From positions 33,165 through 97,164 of the forward strand of contig NZ_JACHWJ010000012.1 in NCBI RefSeq assembly GCF_014191305.1: 64,000 bases of DNA. The letters run 5' to 3'. Position 1 is the stretch's first letter. Each line of letters opens with the position of its first letter. Origin of the DNA: Pseudoclavibacter helvolus (GTDB lineage: Bacteria > Actinomycetota > Actinomycetes > Actinomycetales > Microbacteriaceae). The translations under genes and the position numbers were made by a program. Shown piece by piece: positions 8,813 through 17,393 of the stretch. The notes beneath the pieces are model-generated. The model ran no database searches and was not told the DNA's origin. It was given only the letters and a program-made list of their open reading frames with translations.

Positions 8813-9907
8813 ATGAGCGAGCAGAAGAAGGGCTCCGGCGCGCTCATCGCGCTCATCGCCGTCCCCGGCGTGGTCATCGCCATCGTCCTGAGCATGGTGA
8901 TTCTGCTGGGTTCCGACCCCGATGCCTGCAACCCTGCAAAGGGGGGCGCGAGCGGCGTCTCGGTCGATCCGAACAGCGTCCCTGACGTCGAGATCGCGGG
9001 CTATGGCCGTGAGCAACTGATCAACGCCGCGAACGTGATCCTGGCCGGGAAAGACATGGGGCTGAGCGTGCGAGATCAGACCATCGGCGTCATGACCGCG
9101 ATGGGCGAATCCACCCTCAACAACATCGACTACGGCGACTGGGAAACCAGCGGCGTCACGAACCCGGACGGCTCCCCCACCACCTCTATTGGCCTCTTCC
9201 AGCAGCAGGACCACTGGGGCAGCCGCGAAGAGCGCCTGGACCCGTACCGGGCTTCACAGATCTTCTTCTCCGCCATGGAGACCTCAGTGCCGCTGCCCGA
9301 GCGCGACTCCGTGGAACCGACACTGGTGGCACACCGCACGCAGGTCAACTTGGACCCGTACTACTACACGAAGTTCTGGGACGGCGCGGTGCAGATCGTC
9401 GAAGAGCTCTCCGGCACCACGACCGGCCTCAAGTCCGGTGCGGGCGCGCAGGTGTGCTCTGGTGTTGCGGGCACGCCAGGCCAGGTTTCCTCGTCCGGCT
9501 GGGCGATGCCGGGTGAGGGACCGATCACCTCGCCGTATGGCATGCGTGTCCACCCGATCTACGGGGACGCTCGCCTGCACTCCGGCACCGACCTCGCGGC
9601 CGGTGGCTGCGACGGGCCGATCTGGGCAGCCCAAGCCGGAACCGTCACGTTCCGTGGCTTCGACTCTGGCGGCAACGGCACGATCACCCTCGACCACGGT
9701 GGCGGCATCACCACCAAGTACCTGCACTCCTTCGAAAGCGGGCTCCTTGTCAACGTCGGAGACACCGTCAAAGCCGGACAGCAGATCGCGATGACCGGCA
9801 CCAGCGGCCAGTCGACCGGTTGCCACCTGCACTTCATGGTCCTCGTCAACGACGAGACCGTGGACCCCGAACCTTTCCTCGCCCAAGTGGGCATCACTCT
9901 CGGATAG
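8813..9907 (+). CDS. VirB1-like bifunctional wall hydrolase with M23 domain
   Basis: A 364-residue protein with an N-terminal membrane anchor (about 11-32), a lysozyme/transglycosylase-like central region (about 60-200; 'MTAMGESTLNNIDYGDW', 'SIGLFQQQ') and a C-terminal M23 endopeptidase domain with HSGTD and HLHF zinc-binding motifs. Local opening of peptidoglycan for the conjugation channel is the usual role of such proteins. Both zinc motifs are intact, so the peptidase should be active. The gene follows the lipoprotein by 1 bp and is contiguous with the ParA-like gene. Confidence 0.9.
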   Translation: MSEQKKGSGALIALIAVPGVVIAIVLSMVILLGSDPDACNPAKGGASGVSVDPNSVPDVEIAGYGREQLINAANVILAGKDMGLSVRDQTIGVMTAMGESTLNNIDYGDWETSGVTNPDGSPTTSIGLFQQQDHWGSREERLDPYRASQIFFSAMETSVPLPERDSVEPTLVAHRTQVNLDPYYYTKFWDGAVQIVEELSGTTTGLKSGAGAQVCSGVAGTPGQVSSSGWAMPGEGPITSPYGMRVHPIYGDARLHSGTDLAAGGCDGPIWAAQAGTVTFRGFDSGGNGTITLDHGGGITTKYLHSFESGLLVNVGDTVKAGQQIAMTGTSGQSTGCHLHFMVLVNDETVDPEPFLAQVGITLG

Positions 9908-11476
9908 ATGGAGCACACCGTGACCACGAATCAGGCAGTTCCCGTCATCACCGCCCGCACGGACGCCTCCGGCGTCGGCTACATTGCCGTCGACGGACAG
10001 CAAGAGCCATTCGACGCCCCCACGGTCGACGTGGCACGCGGCTACATCGTCGACAAGCTCAGCGAGATCGCCCGCACCCGCAACGAGGTTGTGCGGGCAG
10101 AGACCACCGACCCAGACGGGGTGTGGACGCTCGTCGTGGACCCGTGGGGGCGAGTCAAAGCCGAAGTGCAGCACAGCAGCGATGGCATCGACGAGGACAC
10201 CGCGCAGGCTCCCCCGAAGTCGCGCACCGAACCCAAGCCCATCACCGCGCCGCAGCCGATCATCGCGACCGAGCCTGCGGCTCCCATCGCACCCGTTCAG
10301 CTCCCCGCTCCGGTGCAGCTCCCCGCTCCCGCAGCCCCGGCAGCGTCCGCCCCCGCAGCACCGTCCTACCAGGCACCAGGGGCCTTCATCTCGACGCCAC
10401 CCAGAGCCGTGCCACAACAGCCGGCCCCTGCGCAGGCCCCGAGCTACGCACCAGCTCCAACCCCCACGGCCTCCGCGCCTGCGCCCAGCTACGCGGCCCC
10501 CCAGCCAGCCCCTGCGCCAGCTCAGCAGCAGCAGCAGGGTGAGCAGCCGACGCGGCGCGACGCTCGCCAGTCGTTCCTCACCCAGGAGCAAACCGAAGAG
10601 CCCGCCACGACCGGATGGCGCGGCGCGCTGTCTGGCATCGGCATTCGTCTCAGCCCGTCCGAGAACGAGCGAGCGGAACGCGCCGACGTGCAGGCCGTGA
10701 GCCAGCACTGGCCCGGACCTCGCACCATCGCCGTCGTGAACGCGAAGGGCGGCAGCTCGAAGACGCCCACCACGATCCTTCTTGCGGCCGTGTTCGCCCG
10801 CTTCGGCGGCGCAGGCGTGTTGACGTGGGACAACAACCAGACCCGAGGCACGCTCGGCTGGCGCACCGAGCAGGGGCCGCACGAATCCACCCTCCTCGAG
10901 CTGCTGCCACAGGTCGACCGGTTGCTGTCCACCGGCGCGCAGTCCGCGGACCTGGCCCACTACGTGCACCACCAGACGCGCGACCGGTTCGATGTGCTGC
11001 GCTCGCAGCCCACGAACCTCGCTCACGAGCAGCGCATGGCACCCGAGGACGTCGACGCGATCCACGCGGTCGCCTCGAAGTATTACCGGCTCGTGTTCAT
11101 CGACTCCGGCAACGACGAGTCCGACCCCATGTGGTTGCGCATGATCGACCACACCGACCAGCTCGTGCTGGCTACCACCACCCGTGACGATCACGCTGAG
11201 GCGGGCGCGCTCCTGCTGGAGGCGCTGTCGCAGCGGGACGAAAAGTCGGCGCAGCTCGCGCGCCAGGCTGTCGTCGTCGTCAACCAGGCGAACGCGAAGA
11301 GCAACCGCGCCGACGTCGACCACGTCGCCAACGGCTACCGCAGCTTGGTGCGCGACGTCGCGGCGATCCCGTTCGATCCAGCCATGGTCGACGGCGTGCT
11401 GCGCTACGGTTCGCTCGGCGTCAAGACGCAGCGAGCCTGGCTGTCCGCTGGCGCTGCCGTCGCGAGGGGACTCTGA
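9908..11476 (+). CDS. ParA/MinD-like ATPase with Pro/Ala-rich linker
   Basis: A 522-residue protein with a small N-terminal domain (1-80), a long Pro/Ala/Gln-rich linker (about 95-215) and a C-terminal ParA-type domain. Its deviant Walker A is NAKGGSSKTPTT, which keeps the signature Lys and Lys-Thr but inserts Pro. A second conserved block (YRLVFIDSGNDESDP) matches the switch region. Such proteins position plasmids or conjugation machinery. The ATG at 9908 directly follows the previous stop; a GTG at 9920 with GGAG 6 nt upstream is an equally good start. The linker suggests a tether between DNA or partner binding and the ATPase. Confidence 0.75.
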   Translation: MEHTVTTNQAVPVITARTDASGVGYIAVDGQQEPFDAPTVDVARGYIVDKLSEIARTRNEVVRAETTDPDGVWTLVVDPWGRVKAEVQHSSDGIDEDTAQAPPKSRTEPKPITAPQPIIATEPAAPIAPVQLPAPVQLPAPAAPAASAPAAPSYQAPGAFISTPPRAVPQQPAPAQAPSYAPAPTPTASAPAPSYAAPQPAPAPAQQQQQGEQPTRRDARQSFLTQEQTEEPATTGWRGALSGIGIRLSPSENERAERADVQAVSQHWPGPRTIAVVNAKGGSSKTPTTILLAAVFARFGGAGVLTWDNNQTRGTLGWRTEQGPHESTLLELLPQVDRLLSTGAQSADLAHYVHHQTRDRFDVLRSQPTNLAHEQRMAPEDVDAIHAVASKYYRLVFIDSGNDESDPMWLRMIDHTDQLVLATTTRDDHAEAGALLLEALSQRDEKSAQLARQAVVVVNQANAKSNRADVDHVANGYRSLVRDVAAIPFDPAMVDGVLRYGSLGVKTQRAWLSAGAAVARGL

Positions 11477-11478
11477 CC

Positions 11479-12306
11479 ATGCCGAACACCCAGACCGCGC
11501 AGCATGCGCAGCAGCTCGCCTCCTGGCCGCGCATGGTCGCCCTCGTGCGACCGGACGGCAGCGGATCGCTCACGATCAACGGCACCGAGCGCGCCTGCGC
11601 CGCCGCCTCGATTGAAGAGCTCCGCACCGGCATGATCGCCCGTTGTGTGTCCTACGCGATCCAGCTCGGCCGCCCCGTCCGACTCGACGTCGACGAAGCC
11701 CCGAACGCGTGGACGCTCGCCGTCCGCGCTGACGGCATCGTGCAGGAGATCGACGAGACGGGCGAGCTGCCCTCCCCCGATGGGCTCGCCCCCATCGAGG
11801 GACGATGCCGAACCTGTCGGCACCTGGAGCCGGTCATCGCCGCCGCCTGCTCGCAGTGCGCGACGCCCGAGCCCCACCGCGTGGAGCTCGACGCCACGGT
11901 CACCGAGAGCGCGCAGCTCGCCACCATCCGCGACGAAGAGAGCAAGCCACAGGAGCAGACCCGGGACCGCGCGCCGAGCGCTCCCCCGGCACGCCTCCAG
12001 CTCACCTTCAACGGGCAGCCCGCGGTCGTCGTCGACGGGCACGCCGCCATCGGGCGCGACCCCGAGCCGGTCAACGGCCGCACGCCCATCCGCGTGCAGA
12101 GCCCGCAGCAGCTCGTCTCCCGCACGCACCTGTTCGTCGACCTCGACGAGGAGGGACGCATCGTCGTCACCGACAACGGCTCCGGCAACGGCACGGAAGC
12201 GCAGACCGAGCCGCCCATGCGCCTCGACGCGGGCACGCCATACGCGCTGCATCCCGGCACGACGCTGCACCTGGGCGACGCGACGTGCCGCATTGATTTG
12301 GTCTGA
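11479..12306 (+). CDS. FHA-domain protein with zinc-ribbon-like segment
   Basis: A 275-residue cytoplasmic protein. The N-terminal region resembles the corresponding domain of the preceding ParA-like protein. A CRTCRHLEP...CSQC cluster (about 111-130) could bind zinc. The C-terminal forkhead-associated domain (about 170-275) has the expected GRDP, SRTHLFV and GNGT elements that bind phosphothreonine. FHA proteins in secretion loci commonly sense Ser/Thr phosphorylation of the apparatus, but no kinase gene is visible in the window. It starts 2 bp after the ParA-like gene. Confidence 0.8.
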   Translation: MPNTQTAQHAQQLASWPRMVALVRPDGSGSLTINGTERACAAASIEELRTGMIARCVSYAIQLGRPVRLDVDEAPNAWTLAVRADGIVQEIDETGELPSPDGLAPIEGRCRTCRHLEPVIAAACSQCATPEPHRVELDATVTESAQLATIRDEESKPQEQTRDRAPSAPPARLQLTFNGQPAVVVDGHAAIGRDPEPVNGRTPIRVQSPQQLVSRTHLFVDLDEEGRIVVTDNGSGNGTEAQTEPPMRLDAGTPYALHPGTTLHLGDATCRIDLV

Positions 12307-12337
12307 CGGACCCGGATTTCGAGAGGAAACGCACCCA

Positions 12338-12634
12338 ATGCGCCGACACGCCGCTAACGACCGCGTTAACAAGCTCGGTCATCTCCATCATGGACCCATG
12401 ACCGGTGACAACGCAGGTATCCGCCGCAACAGGCGTCCCGCAGGCGAGCTCGCTAAGCCATTCCAGGTGCGACTCGCAGCCGACCTCGCCGCAGAAATGC
12501 GGCAGGCAGCCCGAGCATCGGGCAACCTCTCCTACTCCCTCTACGTGGAGCGTATGGCCGCCACTCTCCGTGACGAGAATGGCCAGCTCCCGGTCTTCAC
12601 CGATGATGCGGAGGCACATACGGCAGCGGCTTAA
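12338..12634 (+). CDS. Small ribbon-helix-helix-like protein
   Basis: A 98-residue basic protein. A core of about 45 residues (KPFQVRLAADLAAEMRQAAR followed by SYSLYVERM) has the strand-helix-helix pattern of RHH/CopG-like repressors. The ATG at 12338 follows GAGAGGAA, a good ribosome site; an internal ATG at 12398 has none. It ends the plus-strand conjugation gene block and is followed at once by a hairpin terminator, so it could be an autoregulator or copy-number regulator. The function is inferred only from fold and position. Confidence 0.6.
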   Translation: MRRHAANDRVNKLGHLHHGPMTGDNAGIRRNRRPAGELAKPFQVRLAADLAAEMRQAARASGNLSYSLYVERMAATLRDENGQLPVFTDDAEAHTAAA

Positions 12635-12639
12635 ACGAA

Positions 12640-12667
12640 GAAGCCCGCCGCTTCCGCGACGGGCTTC
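12640..12667 (+). terminator. Hairpin terminator after conjugation gene block
   Basis: Perfect 8-bp arms GAAGCCCG and CGGGCTTC with a 12-nt loop begin 5 bp after the stop of the RHH-like gene. There is no long T run, so strength is uncertain. Confidence 0.6.
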
Positions 12668-12757
12668 CTAAAGTTTCGTAGCTCCAACCCTCTGAGTTTG
12701 GCGACCTGAGGTTCGAGCTAATCCCCACACAGTCCCGGCTACCAACCGGGGGCTTTG

Positions 12758-12796
12758 TAGTACCCACTCCGAGGAGGAGGTGCCCTCATAGTACCC
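12758..12796 (+). repeat. Direct repeat TAGTACCC flanking a strong SD
   Basis: TAGTACCC occurs at 12758-12765 and again at 12789-12796, with the sequence GGAGGAGG at 12773-12780 between them. It immediately precedes the replication protein gene and may be a regulatory site or part of its translation start region. Confidence 0.4.
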
Positions 12797-12817
12797 AAAT
12801 CTGTCTCGTTTGTCCCT

Positions 12818-14785
12818 GTGTTGGCACTGAGTCGTGCGCACGAGGGCGTCCCAACCACCCCGAGCGGGTGGGAACTGGCGAGAGCACTCAGCCCACGGCC
12901 GCGCATTCGCGTCGCGGATCGCCTCGCTGACGGCGAGGTGCTGAACGCGTACAGCCGCGATGTTTCGGTGTTCGCGGAGCAGCCGCAGAGCCCCTGGGCG
13001 ATGTACCTCGCGACCGAGACCGGCGACTACCGGTTCCTCTGCTTCGACCTTGACGCGAGCCGCGGCAACACGGTCTACGACGCAGGCAAGCTCACACTTT
13101 GGTTGAACGAGCTCGGTATCGACCACGTGCTCACGAAGTCCGGTCCCAGTGGAGGGCGCCACGTCTGGCTTGCGCTCGAGGAAGAGGCATCGGCCGAGAC
13201 CGTGCGCGAGCTCGCGCAGCTCGCAGCTCAGCTCCTCCCGTCGTTGGACCCCACTCCCCTTACCAATCCGCGCACGGGGTGTGTGCGTCCGCCTGGTTCC
13301 CCTCACCGCTACGGTGACTCGTCGCGGCCTGCCGGCCCGCTCGACGCACTCCTGGACCCGTCGGTGACGCCGGACCAAATGCGGGAGCTCCGGGCGTTCC
13401 TCATCGACACAGGAGCTGAAGAGCTCGCCCCGGTCACGTCTCTCACCAAGGGCATGGTCGTCGATGCTGGCGGCCACCCGCACATCACTGGTACGAAGCG
13501 CCCTCTGAGTTCGCGTGTGCGTTTGGTGCTCGACACTCCCCCAATCGATGACGCTTCCCTCTCGCTCGCTACGGTCCTGGCGGGCTGCGCGAACGCCCGC
13601 TGGACACTCGCGGACGTGCGCGAGCTCGTCGACGATGCGCCCGCGTTCGAGCACGTGCGGTCCCAGCGCCACAAGCACGGCCACCGCATCCCCCGCACCC
13701 CACAGGGCCGGGAACGCGCCCTGGTCTCCGCGTGGAGGCATGCCGTGACCTACGTGGCCGCGAACCCGTCCACGGGCGACGGCACCGATGACGGCTTCCT
13801 CACCCGCTGCGCTGCCACGGTCGAGGCCGTGGACGCGGCGCAGGCACGCGCGAACGCGATGCCAGGCCTCTGGGGCGGCGACCGTGCCTCGTCCCGCTCA
13901 CGCGTCCGCACGGGCACGCACAGCACCCGCGCCGTCCTCGACGCCCTCTGCCTCTACATGGCGCAAGCCGCACAGCTCACGGTCGAGGCCGACGTGCGCC
14001 GCATCTCCGCGGACACCGGCTATGGCCGCACCACCGTGCACGAGGCGCTTCGCCGCCTCGCCACCCCGACCGACGAGGCCTCGCCGGAGTCGGCCTGGAT
14101 CGTCCGTGTGGGAACCCCGGAGGGCGCCCACGCGCAGCGCTACCGCCTCTCCCAAAAGTTCTCCACAGGGGCTGGAGTTGGTAACCGGACACAAGTGCGT
14201 GCACGCCCCGCCGACCACTCCCCCCTGCAAGCTCGAACCCAGCACATCGCCTGGCTTGCGAAGAACCTGCAGGCGCTCGCGCACGACACCTTCGCTGCTC
14301 CTCGCAGCTTGGGCCGAACCGCCGGACTCGTCTACAAACACGTCGATGAAGGCTCCGTGCTCACCGTCGAGGAGCTCACCCGCAGTACCGGTCTCGACGC
14401 CCTCCGTACCCGGCAAGCTCTCCGTGCCCTCCACCTGCATGGCCTCCTCTCCCGGACCGATCACGGCTGGACTCGGGAAGAAGGCAGCTCCGTTGACGTC
14501 GTGGCGCAAACCCTCAATGTCGCGGGGCACCTCGAAGCACGTCGAGCGCGCTACGCCGACGAACGGCACTGCTGGGCGTGGTGGCAGGCGGAGGTGCAAT
14601 GGATGTCGAGGCGCGGGAAGCGACGTCGTCGACGCCGCTCCCCCACGGCCGCGCAGCTGCTCAGCGTCAGCGATCGGCCGGACTATCCGAGATACCCCCG
14701 CAGCGAGGGTCGAGGCGATCACCGAGCCGCGCTCGCCCTCGTGAGGGCTGGCACCGTCAACGCTCCAGCGCTGCGCGCCGCGTGA
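12818..14785 (+). CDS. Primase-polymerase-like replication protein
   Basis: A 655-residue protein. The N-terminal part has archaeo-eukaryotic primase features: a DxD metal motif in FDLDAS (about residues 76-81) and SGPSGGRHVWLALEE (about 108-122) with the catalytic-type His. This is followed by a PriCT-like region and, from about residue 370, winged-helix segments ('DTGYGRTTVHEALRRLA', 'STGLDALRTRQALRALHLHG'). It is the probable replication initiator/primase of the element. The GTG at 12818 lacks a ribosome site; the reading frame is open back to 12761 and contains ATA at 12788, 7 nt after GGAGGAGG, so translation may begin upstream. Confidence 0.7.
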   Translation: MLALSRAHEGVPTTPSGWELARALSPRPRIRVADRLADGEVLNAYSRDVSVFAEQPQSPWAMYLATETGDYRFLCFDLDASRGNTVYDAGKLTLWLNELGIDHVLTKSGPSGGRHVWLALEEEASAETVRELAQLAAQLLPSLDPTPLTNPRTGCVRPPGSPHRYGDSSRPAGPLDALLDPSVTPDQMRELRAFLIDTGAEELAPVTSLTKGMVVDAGGHPHITGTKRPLSSRVRLVLDTPPIDDASLSLATVLAGCANARWTLADVRELVDDAPAFEHVRSQRHKHGHRIPRTPQGRERALVSAWRHAVTYVAANPSTGDGTDDGFLTRCAATVEAVDAAQARANAMPGLWGGDRASSRSRVRTGTHSTRAVLDALCLYMAQAAQLTVEADVRRISADTGYGRTTVHEALRRLATPTDEASPESAWIVRVGTPEGAHAQRYRLSQKFSTGAGVGNRTQVRARPADHSPLQARTQHIAWLAKNLQALAHDTFAAPRSLGRTAGLVYKHVDEGSVLTVEELTRSTGLDALRTRQALRALHLHGLLSRTDHGWTREEGSSVDVVAQTLNVAGHLEARRARYADERHCWAWWQAEVQWMSRRGKRRRRRRSPTAAQLLSVSDRPDYPRYPRSEGRGDHRAALALVRAGTVNAPALRAA

Positions 14786-14815
14786 ATCTCTCGACCGAAC
14801 CGAACTTCTGAGCTT

Positions 14816-14821
14816 TACGCT
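14816..14821 (+). promoter_or_regulatory. -10 box, leaderless SRAP gene
   Basis: TACGCT ends 6 nt before the ATG at 14828; there is no ribosome site in between, so the SRAP transcript probably starts at its start codon. Confidence 0.4.
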
Positions 14822-14827
14822 GACGAC

Positions 14828-15508
14828 ATGCGCGGCCGATACGTCATCGCGAAGACCAGCAGCGACCTCCTGTTCGAGTTCGACGCGGGCGGTGAGTTCG
14901 AGTGGGAGCCCGCCTACAGCGTCGCGCCCACGAACTCCGCCCCGATCCTGCGTCAGCACGACGGTGAGCGCGAGTTTGAGATTGCGAAGTGGGGCTTTCG
15001 GCCGTCTTGGGCAAAGGCCGGCGGCCCGCCCCGCATCAACGCGCGCCTGGAGACCGTGGCAACGAACGGCTTGTTTCGGGGCGCGTTCGCGGGGAGCCGC
15101 TGCATCGTGCCGATGAGCGGCTACTACGAGTGGGAAGAAGTGGAAGACGGCAAGCAGCCGTACTTCATCTCCTCCCCCGCAGCCGTGCTCGCCGCAGCAG
15201 GGCTACAAGCTGCGTACAAGGACGAGAACGACGAGTGGCGCTCCACGTTCACGATCATCACCCGCGAAGCCAAGGACGCCTCTGGGGAGATCCACGACCG
15301 CATGCCCGTGTTCCTCGAACCGGAGATGTTCGACCGGTGGATCAGCGCCGAGAAGATCGAGCACAAGGACGCGATGCTGCACGAGCTCGACGAAACGTCG
15401 GCTGCGGTCGCGGCGACGATCACGACGCTGCCGGTTGCTCGAGCTGTCAACAACGTGCGGAAGCTCGACCGCACCGATGCCAGCCTCATCGAAGCCATAA
15501 CGCTCTAG
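14828..15508 (+). CDS. SRAP (YedK/HMCES-like) protein lacking catalytic Cys2
   Basis: A 226-residue single-domain SRAP protein of normal length. SRAP enzymes cap abasic sites in single-stranded DNA through a thiazolidine formed by Cys2, which is exposed after removal of Met1. Here the start reads MRGRY where the family has MCGR(Y/F): codon 2 is CGC in place of TGC. The remaining active-site residues appear to be present: Asn71 (RINARLET), Glu101 (GYYEWE) and His156 (IHDRMP). No alternative upstream start restores a Cys. The protein may still bind abasic or single-stranded DNA non-covalently, or be inactive. The position next to a primase gene suits protection of single-stranded plasmid DNA. 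Confidence 0.9.
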   Translation: MRGRYVIAKTSSDLLFEFDAGGEFEWEPAYSVAPTNSAPILRQHDGEREFEIAKWGFRPSWAKAGGPPRINARLETVATNGLFRGAFAGSRCIVPMSGYYEWEEVEDGKQPYFISSPAAVLAAAGLQAAYKDENDEWRSTFTIITREAKDASGEIHDRMPVFLEPEMFDRWISAEKIEHKDAMLHELDETSAAVAATITTLPVARAVNNVRKLDRTDASLIEAITL

Positions 15509-15527
15509 CGGTTACCGGGGCGATGTC

Positions 15528-15779
15528 GTGCGCGAGGAGGTGCGGGTCTACACAACCGGCGAGAGCTGCATACGTTGCAAGCTCACCAAGAAGGCTCTGA
15601 CAGCCAAAGGAATCGAGTTCGTCGAGGTCGACGTCACCCTGGCCGAGAACGCCGCAGCCCACGCCTACATCACCGACGAGCTCGGCTATACGGAAGCGCC
15701 CGTCGTGGTCGTCGACGACGAGGACCACTGGTCCGGGTTCCGTCCCGACCATATCGACCGCTTGGCCGCGCACCACTAG
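15528..15779 (+). CDS. NrdH-like glutaredoxin
   Basis: An 83-residue thioredoxin-fold protein with active site CIRC (Cys14 and Cys17) and the cis-Pro segment EAPVVVVDD. NrdH-redoxins reduce ribonucleotide reductase or act as small disulfide reductants with thioredoxin reductase or mycothiol. The chosen GTG at 15528 gives the full N-terminal strand; an internal GTG at 15540 is possible. It begins 19 bp after the SRAP gene and may be transcribed with it. No ribonucleotide reductase gene is nearby, so its partner is unknown. Confidence 0.85.
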   Translation: MREEVRVYTTGESCIRCKLTKKALTAKGIEFVEVDVTLAENAAAHAYITDELGYTEAPVVVVDDEDHWSGFRPDHIDRLAAHH

Positions 15780-15822
15780 TAGCTGCGGTGCGATTGTCGG
15801 AGGGAGGTGCGAGACTTCCCGC

Positions 15823-16020
15823 ATGGCTGAGCAGCAGACGAACGTTGTGACCCTCGATCTCACGGACGGTGACCGGTACGCGATCCTGGTCAACGCGCTT
15901 CAGGACTACGCCAGCGATGCCCTCGATAAGGCGCAGCAAGAGGGCAACACGACCGCGGAACGCGACCACTTCCAGAGCGTCGCTGCGACTGCCACTGAGC
16001 TGCTCGACGAACTGGGCTAA
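15823..16020 (+). CDS. Small acidic protein of unknown function
   Basis: A 65-residue acidic, largely helical protein (TLDLTDGDRYAILVNALQDY then an Ala/Glu-rich helix). An SD-like GGAGGG lies about 20 nt upstream and a GAGACT hexamer lies 6 nt before the ATG, so a leaderless start is possible. No family is recognised. Codon use fits a real gene, and it follows the NrdH gene on the same strand by 43 bp. Confidence 0.6.
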   Translation: MAEQQTNVVTLDLTDGDRYAILVNALQDYASDALDKAQQEGNTTAERDHFQSVAATATELLDELG

Positions 16021-16026
16021 CACCAG

Positions 16027-16416
16027 TCAGTTCGCCATCCACGCGCCAGGCGGCAGTCGGTCGTAGCTCGTGGTCAGGTAGTTGCGCCGATCCGCGAGGT
16101 AGCGGCACCCGTCGACGAAGACGGCCGCGCTTTCCAGGCCCGTCGCGGGAAGCTCGCGAAGCGAGTTCGGGTAGCAGGGCGGCACCTTCTCCCACAGCAG
16201 CCAGGAGAGCCCGTCGATGGGGCGGGTCGCGAGCGGCACCCACTGAATCTCTTTCACGAAGCGTTGCCCTTTGACGCCGAGGTAGTGGATGCGGCTGCAT
16301 CGCAGGGTGAGCGCCGCGAGGGCAGTAGCGGCAGGCACGAGCTCCGCTGAGGGAACGATAGAGCCTGGATCGAACGAGGTGAACACGACCCGCAGGGTCC
16401 CACCAACCGGGGACAT
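16027..16416 (-). CDS. Hypothetical protein
   Basis: A 129-residue protein of mixed composition with no membrane segment. Its C-terminal half contains 'GLESAAVFVDGCRYLADRRNYLTTSYDRLPPGAW'-like aromatic and charged residues consistent with a folded domain. No ribosome site is clear before the ATG at 16416. It lies downstream of the frameshifted gene on the same strand and converges on the small acidic gene. Function is unknown; it could be the remaining part of a longer gene. Confidence 0.5.
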   Translation of the reverse strand: MSPVGGTLRVVFTSFDPGSIVPSAELVPAATALAALTLRCSRIHYLGVKGQRFVKEIQWVPLATRPIDGLSWLLWEKVPPCYPNSLRELPATGLESAAVFVDGCRYLADRRNYLTTSYDRLPPGAWMAN

Positions 16417-16467
16417 TTACGGCGGGCGGCCAATGCGTGCCGCGCTTCTCGGCACCCTCGGGCTTGC

Positions 16468-17363
16468 CTATTCCGCGCTGGCTCGCGCGTCTTCAACGTC
16501 GAATGCTGCTCGGTACTGCTCTGGCACGGAATGGATGAGTTTGAGTCGTTCGTTGGGGTTGATGAACACACCAGGTTGAACCCCCACCCACGTGTGCATG
16601 GCCCGTGACCAGGCCTCGACCGACTCCTGCACCACGAGCCCGATCAGCCGGGCGTAGGTGTCGGGTATCAGCCAGGACGTCGAGAGGTGGATTTGCTCCC
16701 CGTGAACGACTCCGGACATCCCCGAGTAGGTCTCCCCAATCGTGGGAATTTCTTCGGTCACCCGCTGCGAATACTGAAACCGGGTCTTCGCGTGCGCCCG
16801 TCCCACGATGACCTGGGACACCTCGTCGGTGGAGATTCCTTTTTCGTGTGGCGCACCACGCGGACGCCGCTCTTCGCCAGGTCCTGCACGATGCCTTCGC
16901 GGAGCACGCGGTGTCGTTCTGCGTCGCTGGTGAGGGAGCCGGAGATGCTCTTTTCCAGAGACCGGAACAGTCCCGCGTATCCACGAGCTGCGCGCTCGTC
17001 CGGTTCGACATTCGCTGCGAGCGCCCACGACGTTGAGGCTGCGACCTCTGCGATGGACCTCGCAATTGGCATCGCCGGCAGCGGGTAGAAGGTGCCTTGT
17101 TGCAGCAAGATATCGAGGCCAAGCAGGTGCGAGAGCATGGCGTTACTCGTCGCCTCGGCGTGAGCGACTTTCCACTGAAGCGCGAGCTTGTGCTGTCCCT
17201 GAGCCGCAGCGGCAGCCTCTATGCCGTATGGCGTGGAGGCGGATGCGGCGGCGAGCCGGCCCGCGTACCTCAGTGTTGAGGCGTCAACGTGCGTTCGGCA
17301 CTGCCGGACGATGCGTCGCGCAGCGTCGGCAGCGAGCTGGAAACGGGCGTCATCATCGGTCAT
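16468..17363 (-). pseudogene. Hypothetical gene split by a frameshift
   Basis: Coding character runs in one minus-strand frame from the ATG at 17363 to about 16845, and continues in the -1 frame to a stop at 16468. Together these would encode about 300 residues. The first frame has a helical, Ala-rich domain ('SAAAAAQGQHKLALQWKVAH'-like) ending 'RVVRHTKKE'; the second continues as HEKGISTDEVSQVIVG and ends in 'FINPNERLKLIHSVPEQYR'. The switch coincides with an AAAAAGG run (GAAAAAGG on the minus strand). This may be a disabling indel, a sequencing error, or a programmed -1 shift. No known family was recognised. Confidence 0.6.
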
Positions 17364-17393
17364 AGGCAGGTTGGGTGAGGAGTCGGGCTGCGG

